NCBI GenBank assembly: GCA_965218715.1 | Contig: CBDCLY010000007.1 | Location: 1 to 64,000, forward strand | Direction of reading: 5' to 3' | DNA: 64,000 nt | Source: CBDCLY01 sp965218715 | GTDB lineage: Bacteria > Bacteroidota > Bacteroidia > Flavobacteriales_E > Vicingaceae | In this document: in pieces, positions 9,667-18,894 of the stretch | Layout of the letters: every line of letters begins with the position of its first letter | Numbering within the stretch: position 1 is the stretch's first letter | Notes under the pieces: model-generated | Database searches by the model: none | Seen by the model: only the letters and a program-made list of their open reading frames with translations | Told to the model about the DNA's origin: nothing | Position numbers and translations under genes: made by a program

Positions 9667-9674
9667 TACATTTG
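9667..9674 (+). promoter_or_regulatory. Bacteroidota -7 element for the MarR/beta-oxidation operon
   Basis: TACATTTG matches TAnnTTTG and lies 13 bp before the ATG at 9688, predicting a very short leader. A TTTG occurs 11 bp upstream, too close to be a standard -33 box. Confidence 0.4.
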
Positions 9675-9687
9675 AGAAAATTCCTTT

Positions 9688-10128
9688 ATGAAACCCAAAG
9701 AAACCATTGACTATCATATTAAACACAATTGGCATGCTATCGTCAATTTGTACAATTACATTGCACAGCAGTATGATTTAACACAAGCAACAGGCTTTGC
9801 CTTGCTAAACATAAATGCCAATGGAACACCAGCAACTAAAATTGCTCCTCTTATGGGAATGCGGCCCACTAGCCTAGTTCGTCTTTTAGATAAGATGGAA
9901 AAACAAGAATTGATCTTTAGAGAAAAGGATAAAAAGGATAAAAGATTCGTAAAGATATTTCTAACGGATAAAGGAATTGAAAAGCAAAGAATATCGAAAA
10001 AAGTGGTAAGAGAATTCAATGAATTCATTATTGATAAAATCGGAAAGGACAAATTGCACGTCTATTATGAAGTAATGGAAGACATTCTGCAATTCACAGA
10101 CACCTATCACCAAAATAAGTTGAGCTAA
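9688..10128 (+). CDS. MarR-family transcriptional regulator
   Basis: A 146-residue winged-helix protein. The DNA-binding region reads ATKIAPLMGMRPTSLVRLLDKMEKQELIFRE (residues about 49-79), followed by the DKKDKRFVKIFLTDKG wing, both typical of MarR. Its stop and the start of fadN share the bases TAATG (overlap at 10128), so it is the first gene of the beta-oxidation operon and probably controls it in response to a fatty-acyl ligand. The ligand is inference from context only. Confidence 0.88.
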   Translation: MKPKETIDYHIKHNWHAIVNLYNYIAQQYDLTQATGFALLNINANGTPATKIAPLMGMRPTSLVRLLDKMEKQELIFREKDKKDKRFVKIFLTDKGIEKQRISKKVVREFNEFIIDKIGKDKLHVYYEVMEDILQFTDTYHQNKLS

Positions 10129-12533
10129 TGGGAAAAAGAAGAATAAGAAAGGTTGCAATTATTGGCTCAGGGGTAATGGGATCCCAGATTGCTTGTCATT
10201 TTGCAAATATTGGTGTTGAATCACTTTTATTGGACATCGTTCCACAAGAGTTAAATGCAAAGGAAGAGGCCTCGAATTTGAGTTTAAATGATGCATTTGT
10301 TCGAAATAGAATTGCAAGAGAGGCACTTCAATCGGCATTAAAATTAAAGCCAAACCCACTGTATCTGAAAGGAAGAGAACAATTGGTGAAAATTGGAAAT
10401 CTAGAGGATGATATAAAAAAAATCGAAGAAGCAGATTGGGTCATTGAAGTGGTCGTTGAACGATTAGACGTTAAGAAGCAAGTATTCGAAAATGTTGATC
10501 AACACCGAAAAAAGGGAAGCATTGTTTCGAGCAATACCTCAGGCATTCCAATAGAGCATTTAATTGAAGGAAGAAGTGAGGATTTCTGTAGTCATTTCCT
10601 AGGTACACATTTTTTCAATCCGCCTCGGTATTTAGAATTACTAGAAATCATCCCTTCAAGCAAAACTGATGCTTCTTTAGTTGATTTTTTAATGGAATAT
10701 GGCCAATTGCATCTTGGAAAGAAAACGGTTTTATGCAAAGACACGCCTGCATTTATTGCCAATAGAATTGGAGTCTTTTCTATTATGAGCTTATTCCATA
10801 TTGTTAAAGATTCTGATCTAACGGTTACGGAAGTGGATCAACTTTCAGGTCCAATACTAGGCCGACCTAAATCTGCAACTTTTAGAACTTGTGATGTAGT
10901 TGGACTGGATACTTTGGCACATGTAGCAAAGGGAGTTCATGATAATTGTCCGAATGATGAGGCAAAATCAAGCTTTATTAACCCAAATTTTATTCAACAT
11001 TTATTGGACAATAACTTCCTTGGAGCAAAATCTGGACAAGGCTTTTACAAAAAAGAGAAGGACGAAAACGGGAAAAGAAAAATATTGGCGCTTAATCTAA
11101 AAACACTTGAATACGAGAAACAATCCAAGTCAAAATTTGATTGTATCGCAGCTGCAAAAAAAGTGAGCGGACTAGAAAACCAAATGAAGGAGTTGTTCAA
11201 TCATTCTGATAAAGGCGGACAATTCTACAGAAAAATATTCTATGCTCTTTTTAGCTATGTGTCTTTTAGAATTCCTGAAATAGCAGATTCACTTTCACAA
11301 GTAGATGCTGCTATGAGAGCTGGATTTGGCTGGCAACTTGGCCCATTTGAAACTTGGGATGCACTTGGATTCGAAAAAGTTTGTCGAGAAATGAAAAAAG
11401 AAGGCTATGACTTGGCTCCTTGGGTAGATGAAGCATTGAGCAATAAGGTTAATTCGCTTTATCAAATAGAATCAAACATAGAAAAGGTGTACCAACCTGC
11501 TAGTAAAACTTTAGAGATTAACCCTGGGAACAAACACCTTACACTAGGTCTATTAAAAGAAAAGAACTGCATTTGGAAAAACAAAGATGCAAGTATTATC
11601 GACCTAGGTGATGGCATTCTAAATCTTGAGTTTCACTCAAAGATGAATACGATAGGTTCTGGTATCATACAAGGAATCAACAAGGCAATTGACCTAGCAG
11701 AAGAGGAATACGATGGATTAGTAATTTACAATACTGGGGCAAACTTCTCTGTTGGAGCCAATGTCGGGATGATCTTTATGATGGCTGTTGAGCAAGAATA
11801 CGATGAATTGCATTTTGCAATCAAGCAGTTTCAAAATACCATGATGAGGGTTCGTTATTCAGCCATCCCAGTAGTGGTTGCTTGCCATCAAATGGCTCTA
11901 GGAGGTGGTTGCGAATTAGCCATGCATGCAGACAAAGTAGTCGCCCATGCAGAAACCTATATGGGTTTAGTAGAATTTGGTGTTGGCCTTATTCCTGGTG
12001 GAGGGGGAACAAAAGAATTTGCCTTACGGCTTTCAGATGAAATTAAGGAGGGAGACATTCGAACGAATGCATTCAGGAACAGATTCTTAACTATTGGTCA
12101 AGCTCAAGTGGCAACTTCAGCGCTGGAGGCTTTTCATTTGGGATATTTAAGACCTGGTATTGATGAAATTTGTATGTCGCGCGAATTGCAATTGGAGCAA
12201 GCTAAAAAGGCTGCCATTGCTCTTAGTGAGAAAGGATATAACCAAGCCCCAGAAAGAGAAAACATCCAAATTCTAGGAAATGAAGCTTTAGGCTTGGTTT
12301 ACGCCGGCGCCAATTCAATGATGGCAGGAAATTACATTTCAGAGCATGATCAATTGATTTCAGAAAAGCTAGGATTTGTTCTAGCAGGTGGAGACATCTC
12401 AGAACGAAGTTTCGTCAGCGAGCGTTACCTATTAGATTTAGAAAGAAAGGCATTTGTTGAATTATGTGCAACAAGAAAAACATTGGAGAGACTACAAAGC
12501 ATGGTAAGTCATGGTAAAATTTTAAGAAATTAA
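10128..12533 (+). CDS. fadN: 3-hydroxyacyl-CoA dehydrogenase / enoyl-CoA hydratase fusion
   Basis: A two-domain enzyme for the second and third steps of beta-oxidation. The N-terminal dehydrogenase comes first: the NAD-binding IGSGVMGSQIA loop is at about 10-20, with SNTSGIP and FFNPPRYLELLEI motifs following. The hydratase/crotonase domain is C-terminal, with CHQMALGGGCELAMHADK and VGLIPGGGG motifs. This domain order and the 801-residue length match Bacillus FadN (YusL), not E. coli FadB, in which the hydratase is first. It is followed 4 bp later by the thiolase and then an acyl-CoA dehydrogenase, as in the Bacillus fadNAE operon. Confidence 0.92.
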   Translation: MGKRRIRKVAIIGSGVMGSQIACHFANIGVESLLLDIVPQELNAKEEASNLSLNDAFVRNRIAREALQSALKLKPNPLYLKGREQLVKIGNLEDDIKKIEEADWVIEVVVERLDVKKQVFENVDQHRKKGSIVSSNTSGIPIEHLIEGRSEDFCSHFLGTHFFNPPRYLELLEIIPSSKTDASLVDFLMEYGQLHLGKKTVLCKDTPAFIANRIGVFSIMSLFHIVKDSDLTVTEVDQLSGPILGRPKSATFRTCDVVGLDTLAHVAKGVHDNCPNDEAKSSFINPNFIQHLLDNNFLGAKSGQGFYKKEKDENGKRKILALNLKTLEYEKQSKSKFDCIAAAKKVSGLENQMKELFNHSDKGGQFYRKIFYALFSYVSFRIPEIADSLSQVDAAMRAGFGWQLGPFETWDALGFEKVCREMKKEGYDLAPWVDEALSNKVNSLYQIESNIEKVYQPASKTLEINPGNKHLTLGLLKEKNCIWKNKDASIIDLGDGILNLEFHSKMNTIGSGIIQGINKAIDLAEEEYDGLVIYNTGANFSVGANVGMIFMMAVEQEYDELHFAIKQFQNTMMRVRYSAIPVVVACHQMALGGGCELAMHADKVVAHAETYMGLVEFGVGLIPGGGGTKEFALRLSDEIKEGDIRTNAFRNRFLTIGQAQVATSALEAFHLGYLRPGIDEICMSRELQLEQAKKAAIALSEKGYNQAPERENIQILGNEALGLVYAGANSMMAGNYISEHDQLISEKLGFVLAGGDISERSFVSERYLLDLERKAFVELCATRKTLERLQSMVSHGKILRN

Positions 12534-12537
12534 TACA

Positions 12538-13716
12538 ATGAGAGAAACATATTTAGTTGCCGGATATCGATCTGCAGTTGGAAAAGCTCCTAAGGGTAGT
12601 TTAAGATTTACCCGCCCGGACGATTTAGCCAGTGGTGTACTTCAGCATTTAATGAAATCTACCCCCAACATCGACCCAAAATTAATTGATGATGTAATTG
12701 TAGGAAACGCCACACCAGAAGCTGAGCAAGGACTCAACATTGGCAGATTAATATCATTAATGGGTTTAAATGAGATTGACGTTCCAGGCATGACAGTAAA
12801 TAGGTATTGTTCTTCTGGCTTAGAAACGATTGCCATCGCCTCAGCTAAAATAAAACATGGAATGAATGATTGCATCATTGCTGGGGGAGTTGAATCCATG
12901 TCTGGAATTGCCATGGGAGGTTGGAGAATTGTGCCAAACCCTAAGTTTGCCAAATCTCACCCTACCTATTATTGGGGAATGGGATTAACTGCTGAAGCGG
13001 TTGCCAATGAATACCAAATCAGCCGAGAAGACCAGGACGAATTTGCCTATTTGTCGCACCAAAAGGCACTTAAAGCCCAAGCAGAAAATAGATTTGATCA
13101 AGACATTGCCCCCTTTCAAATTGAAGAGAACTACATCAATGAAGAAGGAAAAAAGAAAAGCCGTAGTAATTCATTTACAAAGGATGAAGGACCAAGAGCT
13201 GATACTTCTGCAAGCGCCTTGGCAAGATTAAGACCAGTTTTTGCTCAAGGCGGTTCTGTAACTGCAGGAAATTCTTCGCAAATGTCTGATGGAGCCGCTT
13301 TTGTAATGATGGTTTCTGAAGAGTTTTTGAAGGAACACAATTTACAGCCAATTGCTAGATTGGTGAGTTATGCAGCTACAGGAGTTGATCCAAAGGTGAT
13401 GGGAATTGGACCTGTAAAAGCCATTCCAAAAGCTTTAGACCAAGCCGGACTTAAACTAAAGGACATAGGGCTCATTGAATTGAATGAGGCATTTGCATCA
13501 CAATCATTGGCGGTTATTAGAACCTTAGGGATAGATCCAAACATTGTTAATGTAAATGGTGGGGCCATTGCATTGGGACATCCACTTGGTTGCACTGGAA
13601 CAAAACTGAGTGTACAGCTTTTGAATGAAATGAAGAAAAGAGAGTTAAAATATGGCATGGTCACCATGTGTGTTGGCACAGGTCAAGGAGCAGCCGGAAT
13701 ATTTGAATTATTATAG
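12538..13716 (+). CDS. fadA: Acetyl-CoA acyltransferase (3-ketoacyl-CoA thiolase)
   Basis: Cleaves 3-ketoacyl-CoA to acetyl-CoA and a shortened acyl-CoA. The acyl-accepting cysteine is Cys91 in NRYCSSGLE; the C-terminal GGAIALGHPLGCTGTK and CVGTGQG motifs carry the catalytic His and the second Cys. The length of 392 residues is normal for the family. It lies 4 bp after fadN and 7 bp before fadE, in one operon. Confidence 0.94.
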   Translation: MRETYLVAGYRSAVGKAPKGSLRFTRPDDLASGVLQHLMKSTPNIDPKLIDDVIVGNATPEAEQGLNIGRLISLMGLNEIDVPGMTVNRYCSSGLETIAIASAKIKHGMNDCIIAGGVESMSGIAMGGWRIVPNPKFAKSHPTYYWGMGLTAEAVANEYQISREDQDEFAYLSHQKALKAQAENRFDQDIAPFQIEENYINEEGKKKSRSNSFTKDEGPRADTSASALARLRPVFAQGGSVTAGNSSQMSDGAAFVMMVSEEFLKEHNLQPIARLVSYAATGVDPKVMGIGPVKAIPKALDQAGLKLKDIGLIELNEAFASQSLAVIRTLGIDPNIVNVNGGAIALGHPLGCTGTKLSVQLLNEMKKRELKYGMVTMCVGTGQGAAGIFELL

Positions 13717-13723
13717 AAGAAAG

Positions 13724-15496
13724 ATGAAAGAAATTATTAAGGGAGGAGAGTACCTCATAAGAGAAACAAATCCAGAGGACATATTTATTCCAGAGGAGTA
13801 TGATGAAGAGCAAGGAATGATTGCCCAAAGTTGCCAAGATTTTTTAGACCAAGAAGTTTACCCTGTACTTGATCGAATTGATCAATTGGAAGAAGGATTG
13901 ATGCCAAATTTAATTTCCAAGGCTGGTGAATTGGGCTTGTGCGGGATTTCTGTCCCACAGGAATACGGTGGTTTCGGAAAAGATTTTGTTACTTCTATGA
14001 TTACTGCAGAAGTAACCGGAGCTGGTTATTCCTTCGCTGTAGCATTATCGGCACATACTGGAATTGGAACCTTGCCAATATTGTATTTTGGAAATGAAGA
14101 TCAAAAGCAACGATACATTCCTAAGCTAGCTTCTGGTGAATGGAAAGGTTGTTATTGTCTAACTGAACCAAGTGCTGGATCAGACGCAAATTCAGGAAAA
14201 ACCAAAGCCATCTTAAGTGAAGACGGTAAACATTACATTGTCAATGGTCAGAAAATGTGGATTACCAATGGAGGATTCGCAGATGTTTTAACAGTATTTG
14301 CCAAGATTGATGATGATGAGAACCTCAGCGCATTTATTCTTGAAAAAGATTATGCTGGCATTAGCATGAATCCAGAAGAAGCAAAAATGGGCATCAAAGG
14401 ATCCTCAACCCGACAAATCTTTTTCAATGATGTAAAAGTGCCAGTAGAAAATTTATTAGGAAAAAGAGAAGAAGGGTTCAAAATTGCACTCAACATTTTA
14501 AACATTGGCAGGGCTAAATTAGCTGGCGCAGCATTAGGAGCATCTAAGGCCGCAGTTGGAAGAACCGCAAATTTTGCAAACGAGAGAGAGCAATTTGGAA
14601 GAGCCATTTCTAAATATGGGGCCATCAAATACAAAATTGGAGAACAGGCCATAAGAAGTTTTGCAACTGAATCTGCCTTATATCGATTAAGTAAAAACAT
14701 AGATGAAAAAATTTCATCTCTTTTAACTGAAGGAAAAAGCTATCAAGAGGCCATTCTTGCAGGACTTAGAGAATATGCTGCCGAATGCGCCATTTTAAAG
14801 GTTCATGGTTCTGAGACATTAGATTATGTAGTAGATGAAGGAGTTCAAGTTTATGGAGGAATGGGATATTCTGCTGAAGCCGATATGGAAAGGGCTTACA
14901 GAGATGCTCGAATCAACAGGATTTTTGAGGGCACCAATGAAATCAATCGTATGCTAACAGTAGACATTATCTTAAAAAGGGCAATACAGGGCGAATTGGA
15001 TCTACTTGGACCAGCACAACAAGTTGCAGAAGAATTGATGGAAATTCCAGATTTCGATTTTGACGATGAATCTGAATTCTCTTCTCATTATAGAACAGTA
15101 AAGAATTTTAAAAAGTTAGTTCTGTTGAGCGCTGGCGCAGCTGCAAAAAAATTCACCACACAGTTGGCTAAAGAACAAGAATTATTAATGAATATAGCTG
15201 ACATGGCAATGGAGGCCTATGTTACAGAGTCATTACTTCTAAGGGTACACAAGATGAAAACCTTAGGGAAAGAAAATCGACTTCAAAAAATGATGATGGA
15301 AACCTATTTGTACGATGCAGCCGACAGAATGAGTAAGTGGGGAAAAGAAGCCATCAATTCTTTTGCAGAAGGCGATGAACAAAGAGCTTTATTAATGGGT
15401 GTAAAAAGATTTTCTAAACACGTGCCCTACAATACGAAAGAAGCTCGGCGAGCAATTGCAGACGAAATTATCCAGAACAACAAGTACTGCTACTGA
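13724..15496 (+). CDS. fadE: Acyl-CoA dehydrogenase, FadE-like
   Basis: FAD enzyme that begins each beta-oxidation round. The start at 13724 (MKEIIKGGEYLIRE) is chosen over an ORF start at 13652 that would overlap the thiolase by 65 bp and has no family similarity. Typical motifs are YCLTEPSAGSDANSG, KMWITNGG and, near residue 400, a VYGGMGYS...FEGTNEINRM block with the substrate-pocket glutamate region. At 590 residues it has the C-terminal extension of the FadE/VLCAD subgroup. It ends the marR-fadN-fadA-fadE operon, with a terminator 20 bp on. Confidence 0.93.
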   Translation: MKEIIKGGEYLIRETNPEDIFIPEEYDEEQGMIAQSCQDFLDQEVYPVLDRIDQLEEGLMPNLISKAGELGLCGISVPQEYGGFGKDFVTSMITAEVTGAGYSFAVALSAHTGIGTLPILYFGNEDQKQRYIPKLASGEWKGCYCLTEPSAGSDANSGKTKAILSEDGKHYIVNGQKMWITNGGFADVLTVFAKIDDDENLSAFILEKDYAGISMNPEEAKMGIKGSSTRQIFFNDVKVPVENLLGKREEGFKIALNILNIGRAKLAGAALGASKAAVGRTANFANEREQFGRAISKYGAIKYKIGEQAIRSFATESALYRLSKNIDEKISSLLTEGKSYQEAILAGLREYAAECAILKVHGSETLDYVVDEGVQVYGGMGYSAEADMERAYRDARINRIFEGTNEINRMLTVDIILKRAIQGELDLLGPAQQVAEELMEIPDFDFDDESEFSSHYRTVKNFKKLVLLSAGAAAKKFTTQLAKEQELLMNIADMAMEAYVTESLLLRVHKMKTLGKENRLQKMMMETYLYDAADRMSKWGKEAINSFAEGDEQRALLMGVKRFSKHVPYNTKEARRAIADEIIQNNKYCY

Positions 15497-15515
15497 TAGA
15501 TTGTTTAACTGGGAG

Positions 15516-15546
15516 AAGGAACGGAATTTATTTCGTTCCTTTTTTT
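15516..15546 (+). terminator. Intrinsic terminator after fadE
   Basis: AAGGAACG pairs with CGTTCCTT around a short AT loop and is followed by a run of seven T. It lies 20 bp beyond the fadE stop. Its right edge abuts the stop of the convergent mscS-like gene at 15545. Confidence 0.8.
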
Positions 15547-16801
15547 ATCTCTGTAATGCTCTAAAATCGGCCCCCGATGGGTTTTGGAAAACACTTAAAT
15601 CAAATTGGTCAATTACGGCCAATATGTGGTCAAAAAGATCAGACTGAACAGCTTCGTAATTGACCCATGCAGTATCATCGCAAAAGGCATAAATCTGCAA
15701 TGGAACTCCCTTTTCAGTTGGCGCCATCTGTCTAACCAAAATGGTAAGTTCTTTATTGATCATATTGTTGCTCTTGATGTAATTCAATAAATAAGCCCTA
15801 AAAGTTCCAATGTTTGTCATTCTTCTCCCATTAGTAACCGTACTTAAATCCACCTTTTGAGATTGATTAAAAGCCTCAATCTCCTGTTCCTTTTTAATGA
15901 CATAATCTTTAATCAAGTCTATTTTTTTAAACCGCTCTATCATTTCTTGATTACAAAATCGAATGGAATGCTGGTTGATGAACAATGATCTCGCTATTCT
16001 TCTAGCTCCAGTCTCTTCCATTCCTCGCCAATTCTTAAAAGAATCTGAAATAAATGAATAGGTTGGCACTGTGCTAATCGTTTTATCCCAATTTCTAACT
16101 TTTACAGTTGTCAAATTGATTTCTATCACGTCACCATCTGCCCCGTACTTATCCATTTGCACCCAGTCACCAACTCGAATCATGTCATTAGCGGCCAACT
16201 GAATACTGGCAATAAACCCTAAGAGTGTATCTCTAAACACCAACAACACTACCGCCGTCATGGCACCAAAAGCACCAAAAAAATACATCAATGAGCGATC
16301 TGCTAAAATGGAGAGCATCAGAATTCCCAGAATGATTCCGATAATGATTTTTCCAAGTTGAAAATAACTTTGTAGGGGCTTATCTGCAAAAGAAGGAACC
16401 CTGCTAAGTATGGTCCGAACTGTGTTAAGAAAACGGAACAAAATCACCATAAAAGCAATGATTAAGACTACCTCACTAATCCTCCTTGAATAATCCATTA
16501 TTATTTCATGATGATCAAAAATCCCCGGCATGAAATAGAATATGACCCATATTGGAGCGAGATGTGCAATTGCTGAAAACACTTTATTCTCAACCAATAA
16601 ATCATCCCAATCGGTTTTACTTTTCTTTGAGAAGGCTACAAAAAACCTCAACATCACCAATCTTGATAGTTTGTCAACAACAAATCCAATTATGATTACA
16701 AATAGAACCAATAGCAGCACTGTAATTAGTTCGCTATAAAATGAATTGATGCCAATTGATTCAAAATGTTCAATTAACCAAGCTCTAAATAATTTTATCA
16801 T
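15545..16801 (-). CDS. MscS-family mechanosensitive channel
   Basis: A 418-residue YbdG-like member of the MscS family. Several N-terminal transmembrane segments precede the pore-forming helix region (FGAFGAMTAVVLLVFRDTLLGF) and the beta domain (IRVGDWVQM...GDVIEINLTTVKVRNWDKT). The ATG at 16801 is chosen over a GTG at 16825 because it makes an ATGA overlap with the stop of the upstream barrel gene, while the GTG would lie inside that gene. Likely releases osmolytes on hypo-osmotic shock. Confidence 0.9.
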   Translation of the reverse strand: MIKLFRAWLIEHFESIGINSFYSELITVLLLVLFVIIIGFVVDKLSRLVMLRFFVAFSKKSKTDWDDLLVENKVFSAIAHLAPIWVIFYFMPGIFDHHEIIMDYSRRISEVVLIIAFMVILFRFLNTVRTILSRVPSFADKPLQSYFQLGKIIIGIILGILMLSILADRSLMYFFGAFGAMTAVVLLVFRDTLLGFIASIQLAANDMIRVGDWVQMDKYGADGDVIEINLTTVKVRNWDKTISTVPTYSFISDSFKNWRGMEETGARRIARSLFINQHSIRFCNQEMIERFKKIDLIKDYVIKKEQEIEAFNQSQKVDLSTVTNGRRMTNIGTFRAYLLNYIKSNNMINKELTILVRQMAPTEKGVPLQIYAFCDDTAWVNYEAVQSDLFDHILAVIDQFDLSVFQNPSGADFRALQR

Positions 16802-17529
16802 CGTTGTTGTCTTTTTTGTTTCCACTCAGGGTCTTCATGAAAGAAATACCTTAAGTCTATAGTTAAATAATTTCCGCTAATGTCAAAAAATGTTCTTTCT
16901 TTTTCTAGTCGATTTTCTTGATACAATACTCCTGCGGAAGTAATTGGTGTGAAAGGTCTGTGGTAAGAAAAGCCAAGGTAAAAGAAACCCTTGTCATAAG
17001 TTCGGTATTCGAATCCAACATTGGCCAAGAGGCTTGGAACAATCCAAGATTCTCTGGTAGATAGATGAACAAAATAACTGTCGCTAGATCTCCAGTCTGA
17101 AGGCAAAAAATTAATGGATGCTCCAAAAGCGGTATTCATGTAAAATTGTTCTCCCAATTGAACGTATAACAATGCCAATACAGGAATTTCATAAATCACA
17201 TAAGCAAAATCTGAGGTCCCGCTAAACCCACTTGTATCATTAATGATACTCAATTGAAATTGTCTTTTGGTAAAATTAATTCCCGTTTCTAGAGAAAACT
17301 GTTTTGAAATACCCTTTCTAATGACCATTCCAAAACTGTAACCTTGTTTAGGCTTTATGCTAAACCCAATTTGACCTTTTTGTTCACTTTGAGGGCCAGT
17401 ATTGATGATCTCTGAAGAAACTATTGGCTTGAACTGCAAACCAAAAGTGGTAATCTCTTTTTGCGCAAATAGTTCAGAGTTTAAAAAAATCAAAGTCAAA
17501 AATGAAAGCCAAAATCCTTTTGTTAGCAT
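16798..17529 (-). CDS. PorT-like outer-membrane beta-barrel protein
   Basis: A 243-residue protein with a signal peptide (first about 22 residues, ending LFAQ) and alternating beta-strand patterns throughout, ending in an aromatic strand (YLTIDLRYFF). It resembles the small outer-membrane barrel families common in Bacteroidota (OMP_b-brl_2/PorT-like), but no specific function can be given. Coupled by ATGA to the MscS gene downstream. Confidence 0.6.
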   Translation of the reverse strand: MLTKGFWLSFLTLIFLNSELFAQKEITTFGLQFKPIVSSEIINTGPQSEQKGQIGFSIKPKQGYSFGMVIRKGISKQFSLETGINFTKRQFQLSIINDTSGFSGTSDFAYVIYEIPVLALLYVQLGEQFYMNTAFGASINFLPSDWRSSDSYFVHLSTRESWIVPSLLANVGFEYRTYDKGFFYLGFSYHRPFTPITSAGVLYQENRLEKERTFFDISGNYLTIDLRYFFHEDPEWKQKRQQR

Positions 17530-17548
17530 AGCACAAAACTAAGATTTA

Positions 17549-17872
17549 TCACTGGCTTACAATGGCTCCTGCGATTGCTAATCCTAGTACAATTGCAGAA
17601 ATAATTAATAGAAAGTATTTGAAGAATGGATCTGGAATGAATGGCTTCCTAAAGTGGCCTAAAGTTAAGAAATTCAACTTCTTTGCTTGCTCAAAATAGG
17701 GCTTAGCAATTCCAAAATAAATTTGTTGATCGCCTTCAACATCTTGCTGCTTCTCAAAAGGAATTTGATTCTCATTTAACATGCTTTCAAAATGATTGGC
17801 ATGTTCAGGTGATTGATAATGAAATACCTGAACATTCTTCTTACTTGGATGATCTTTAATGTTAATGAACAT
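17549..17872 (-). CDS. Small membrane-anchored protein, DUF2007-like
   Basis: 107 residues: an N-terminal soluble part (FHYQSPEHANHFESMLNENQIPFE) that resembles the DUF2007 signal-transducing domain, and one C-terminal transmembrane segment (KYFLLIISAIVLGLAIAGAIV). Function unknown. It starts 2 bp after the M23 peptidase stop, so it is in the same operon as that peptidase and the barrel gene. Confidence 0.6.
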   Translation of the reverse strand: MFINIKDHPSKKNVQVFHYQSPEHANHFESMLNENQIPFEKQQDVEGDQQIYFGIAKPYFEQAKKLNFLTLGHFRKPFIPDPFFKYFLLIISAIVLGLAIAGAIVSQ

Positions 17873-17874
17873 AA

Positions 17875-18894
17875 TTATGAACCAATTCTCAATCGTTGTC
17901 CTACCCGCAATGGCCGGTTTCTTCTAATTCCGTTCAGTTCGCAAAGAGAAGTTATGCTGGTGCCGTATTGCTTGGCAATTCCAAAAAGATGCTCCCCTCT
18001 TTTAACTGTATGGTACTCAATGCCTAATGGGATTGCTGTATAGGACCACTTGCTTTTCACCAATAATAATGAATCACTGATGAGTTTGTTGTTATTGAAA
18101 TCTATTAATCGTTTTGGGTTGAGTGCTTTCCCTTTAAAACGAACCTCATAATGAAGGTGGCTTCCTGTAGATCTTCCTGAGCTGCCTCCCAATCCAATTA
18201 CCTGTCCGGCTTCAACTACTTCTCCTGGTTTCACTTTCAGGCGATGAAGATGGGCATATAAAGTTTCCAGTCCATTGTAATGTCGAATAACCACTACTCT
18301 GCCATACCCTGGGTGATGCCTAGCAATTCTTACCATGCCATCAAAGGAGGCTTTTACAGGGTCCCAAACTTGAAGGTCGATGTCTAATCCATTGTGGTTT
18401 CTTCCATCTCGAAATCCGAAATAGGAAGTAATTAAGCCTTTAATAGGAGGAATAAAAACACAATAATTGGCGCTGTCTTGCAAAACTAATTTTATCGAAG
18501 TATCAGACTTTCTTAAGGCCTCTTCATAGGGATAAAGGTTATAGGTGTCCCAATTCAGGTACATCGAATTTGAGGGATATTGAGAACTGTCATAGAAGCC
18601 AGTTAAGGAAACATAATAATCATGTTTTAACAATTTGCTTTCTGCATAATCACTAATGTCTTTAATCAACTGGCTAGGAACTGCCTTTAAATCCAATAAA
18701 GAATCTATGAGGTTAATGATGTTCTCGCCCGACATGTTGTTCCAGTCTATTTCCTCCTGAGAGGCACTCACTTTAGACAATACCAGGGCTTGGACCGTGT
18801 CTTTTTTTGGTCCATTTCCCCCAAATGCCAAATGCATTGAGAAAACCAATAAAAACAGAACTGTTAATTGTTTATTCAAACTAAAAGTTATCAC
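17875..18894 (-). CDS. LysM and M23 (LytM) peptidoglycan peptidase
   Basis: 339 residues with an N-terminal signal sequence. The M23 metallopeptidase domain carries HNGLD (zinc His and Asp) and, later, HLHYEVRF, with the supporting LYAHLHRL motif between them; all expected zinc ligands are present, so it is probably active rather than a NlpD/EnvC-type pseudoenzyme. A LysM domain (YHTVKRGEHLFGIAKQYG) follows at the C-terminus. It probably cuts peptide cross-links in peptidoglycan. Its start overlaps the end of the AIM24 gene by 14 bp. Confidence 0.88.
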   Translation of the reverse strand: MITFSLNKQLTVLFLLVFSMHLAFGGNGPKKDTVQALVLSKVSASQEEIDWNNMSGENIINLIDSLLDLKAVPSQLIKDISDYAESKLLKHDYYVSLTGFYDSSQYPSNSMYLNWDTYNLYPYEEALRKSDTSIKLVLQDSANYCVFIPPIKGLITSYFGFRDGRNHNGLDIDLQVWDPVKASFDGMVRIARHHPGYGRVVVIRHYNGLETLYAHLHRLKVKPGEVVEAGQVIGLGGSSGRSTGSHLHYEVRFKGKALNPKRLIDFNNNKLISDSLLLVKSKWSYTAIPLGIEYHTVKRGEHLFGIAKQYGTSITSLCELNGIRRNRPLRVGQRLRIGS

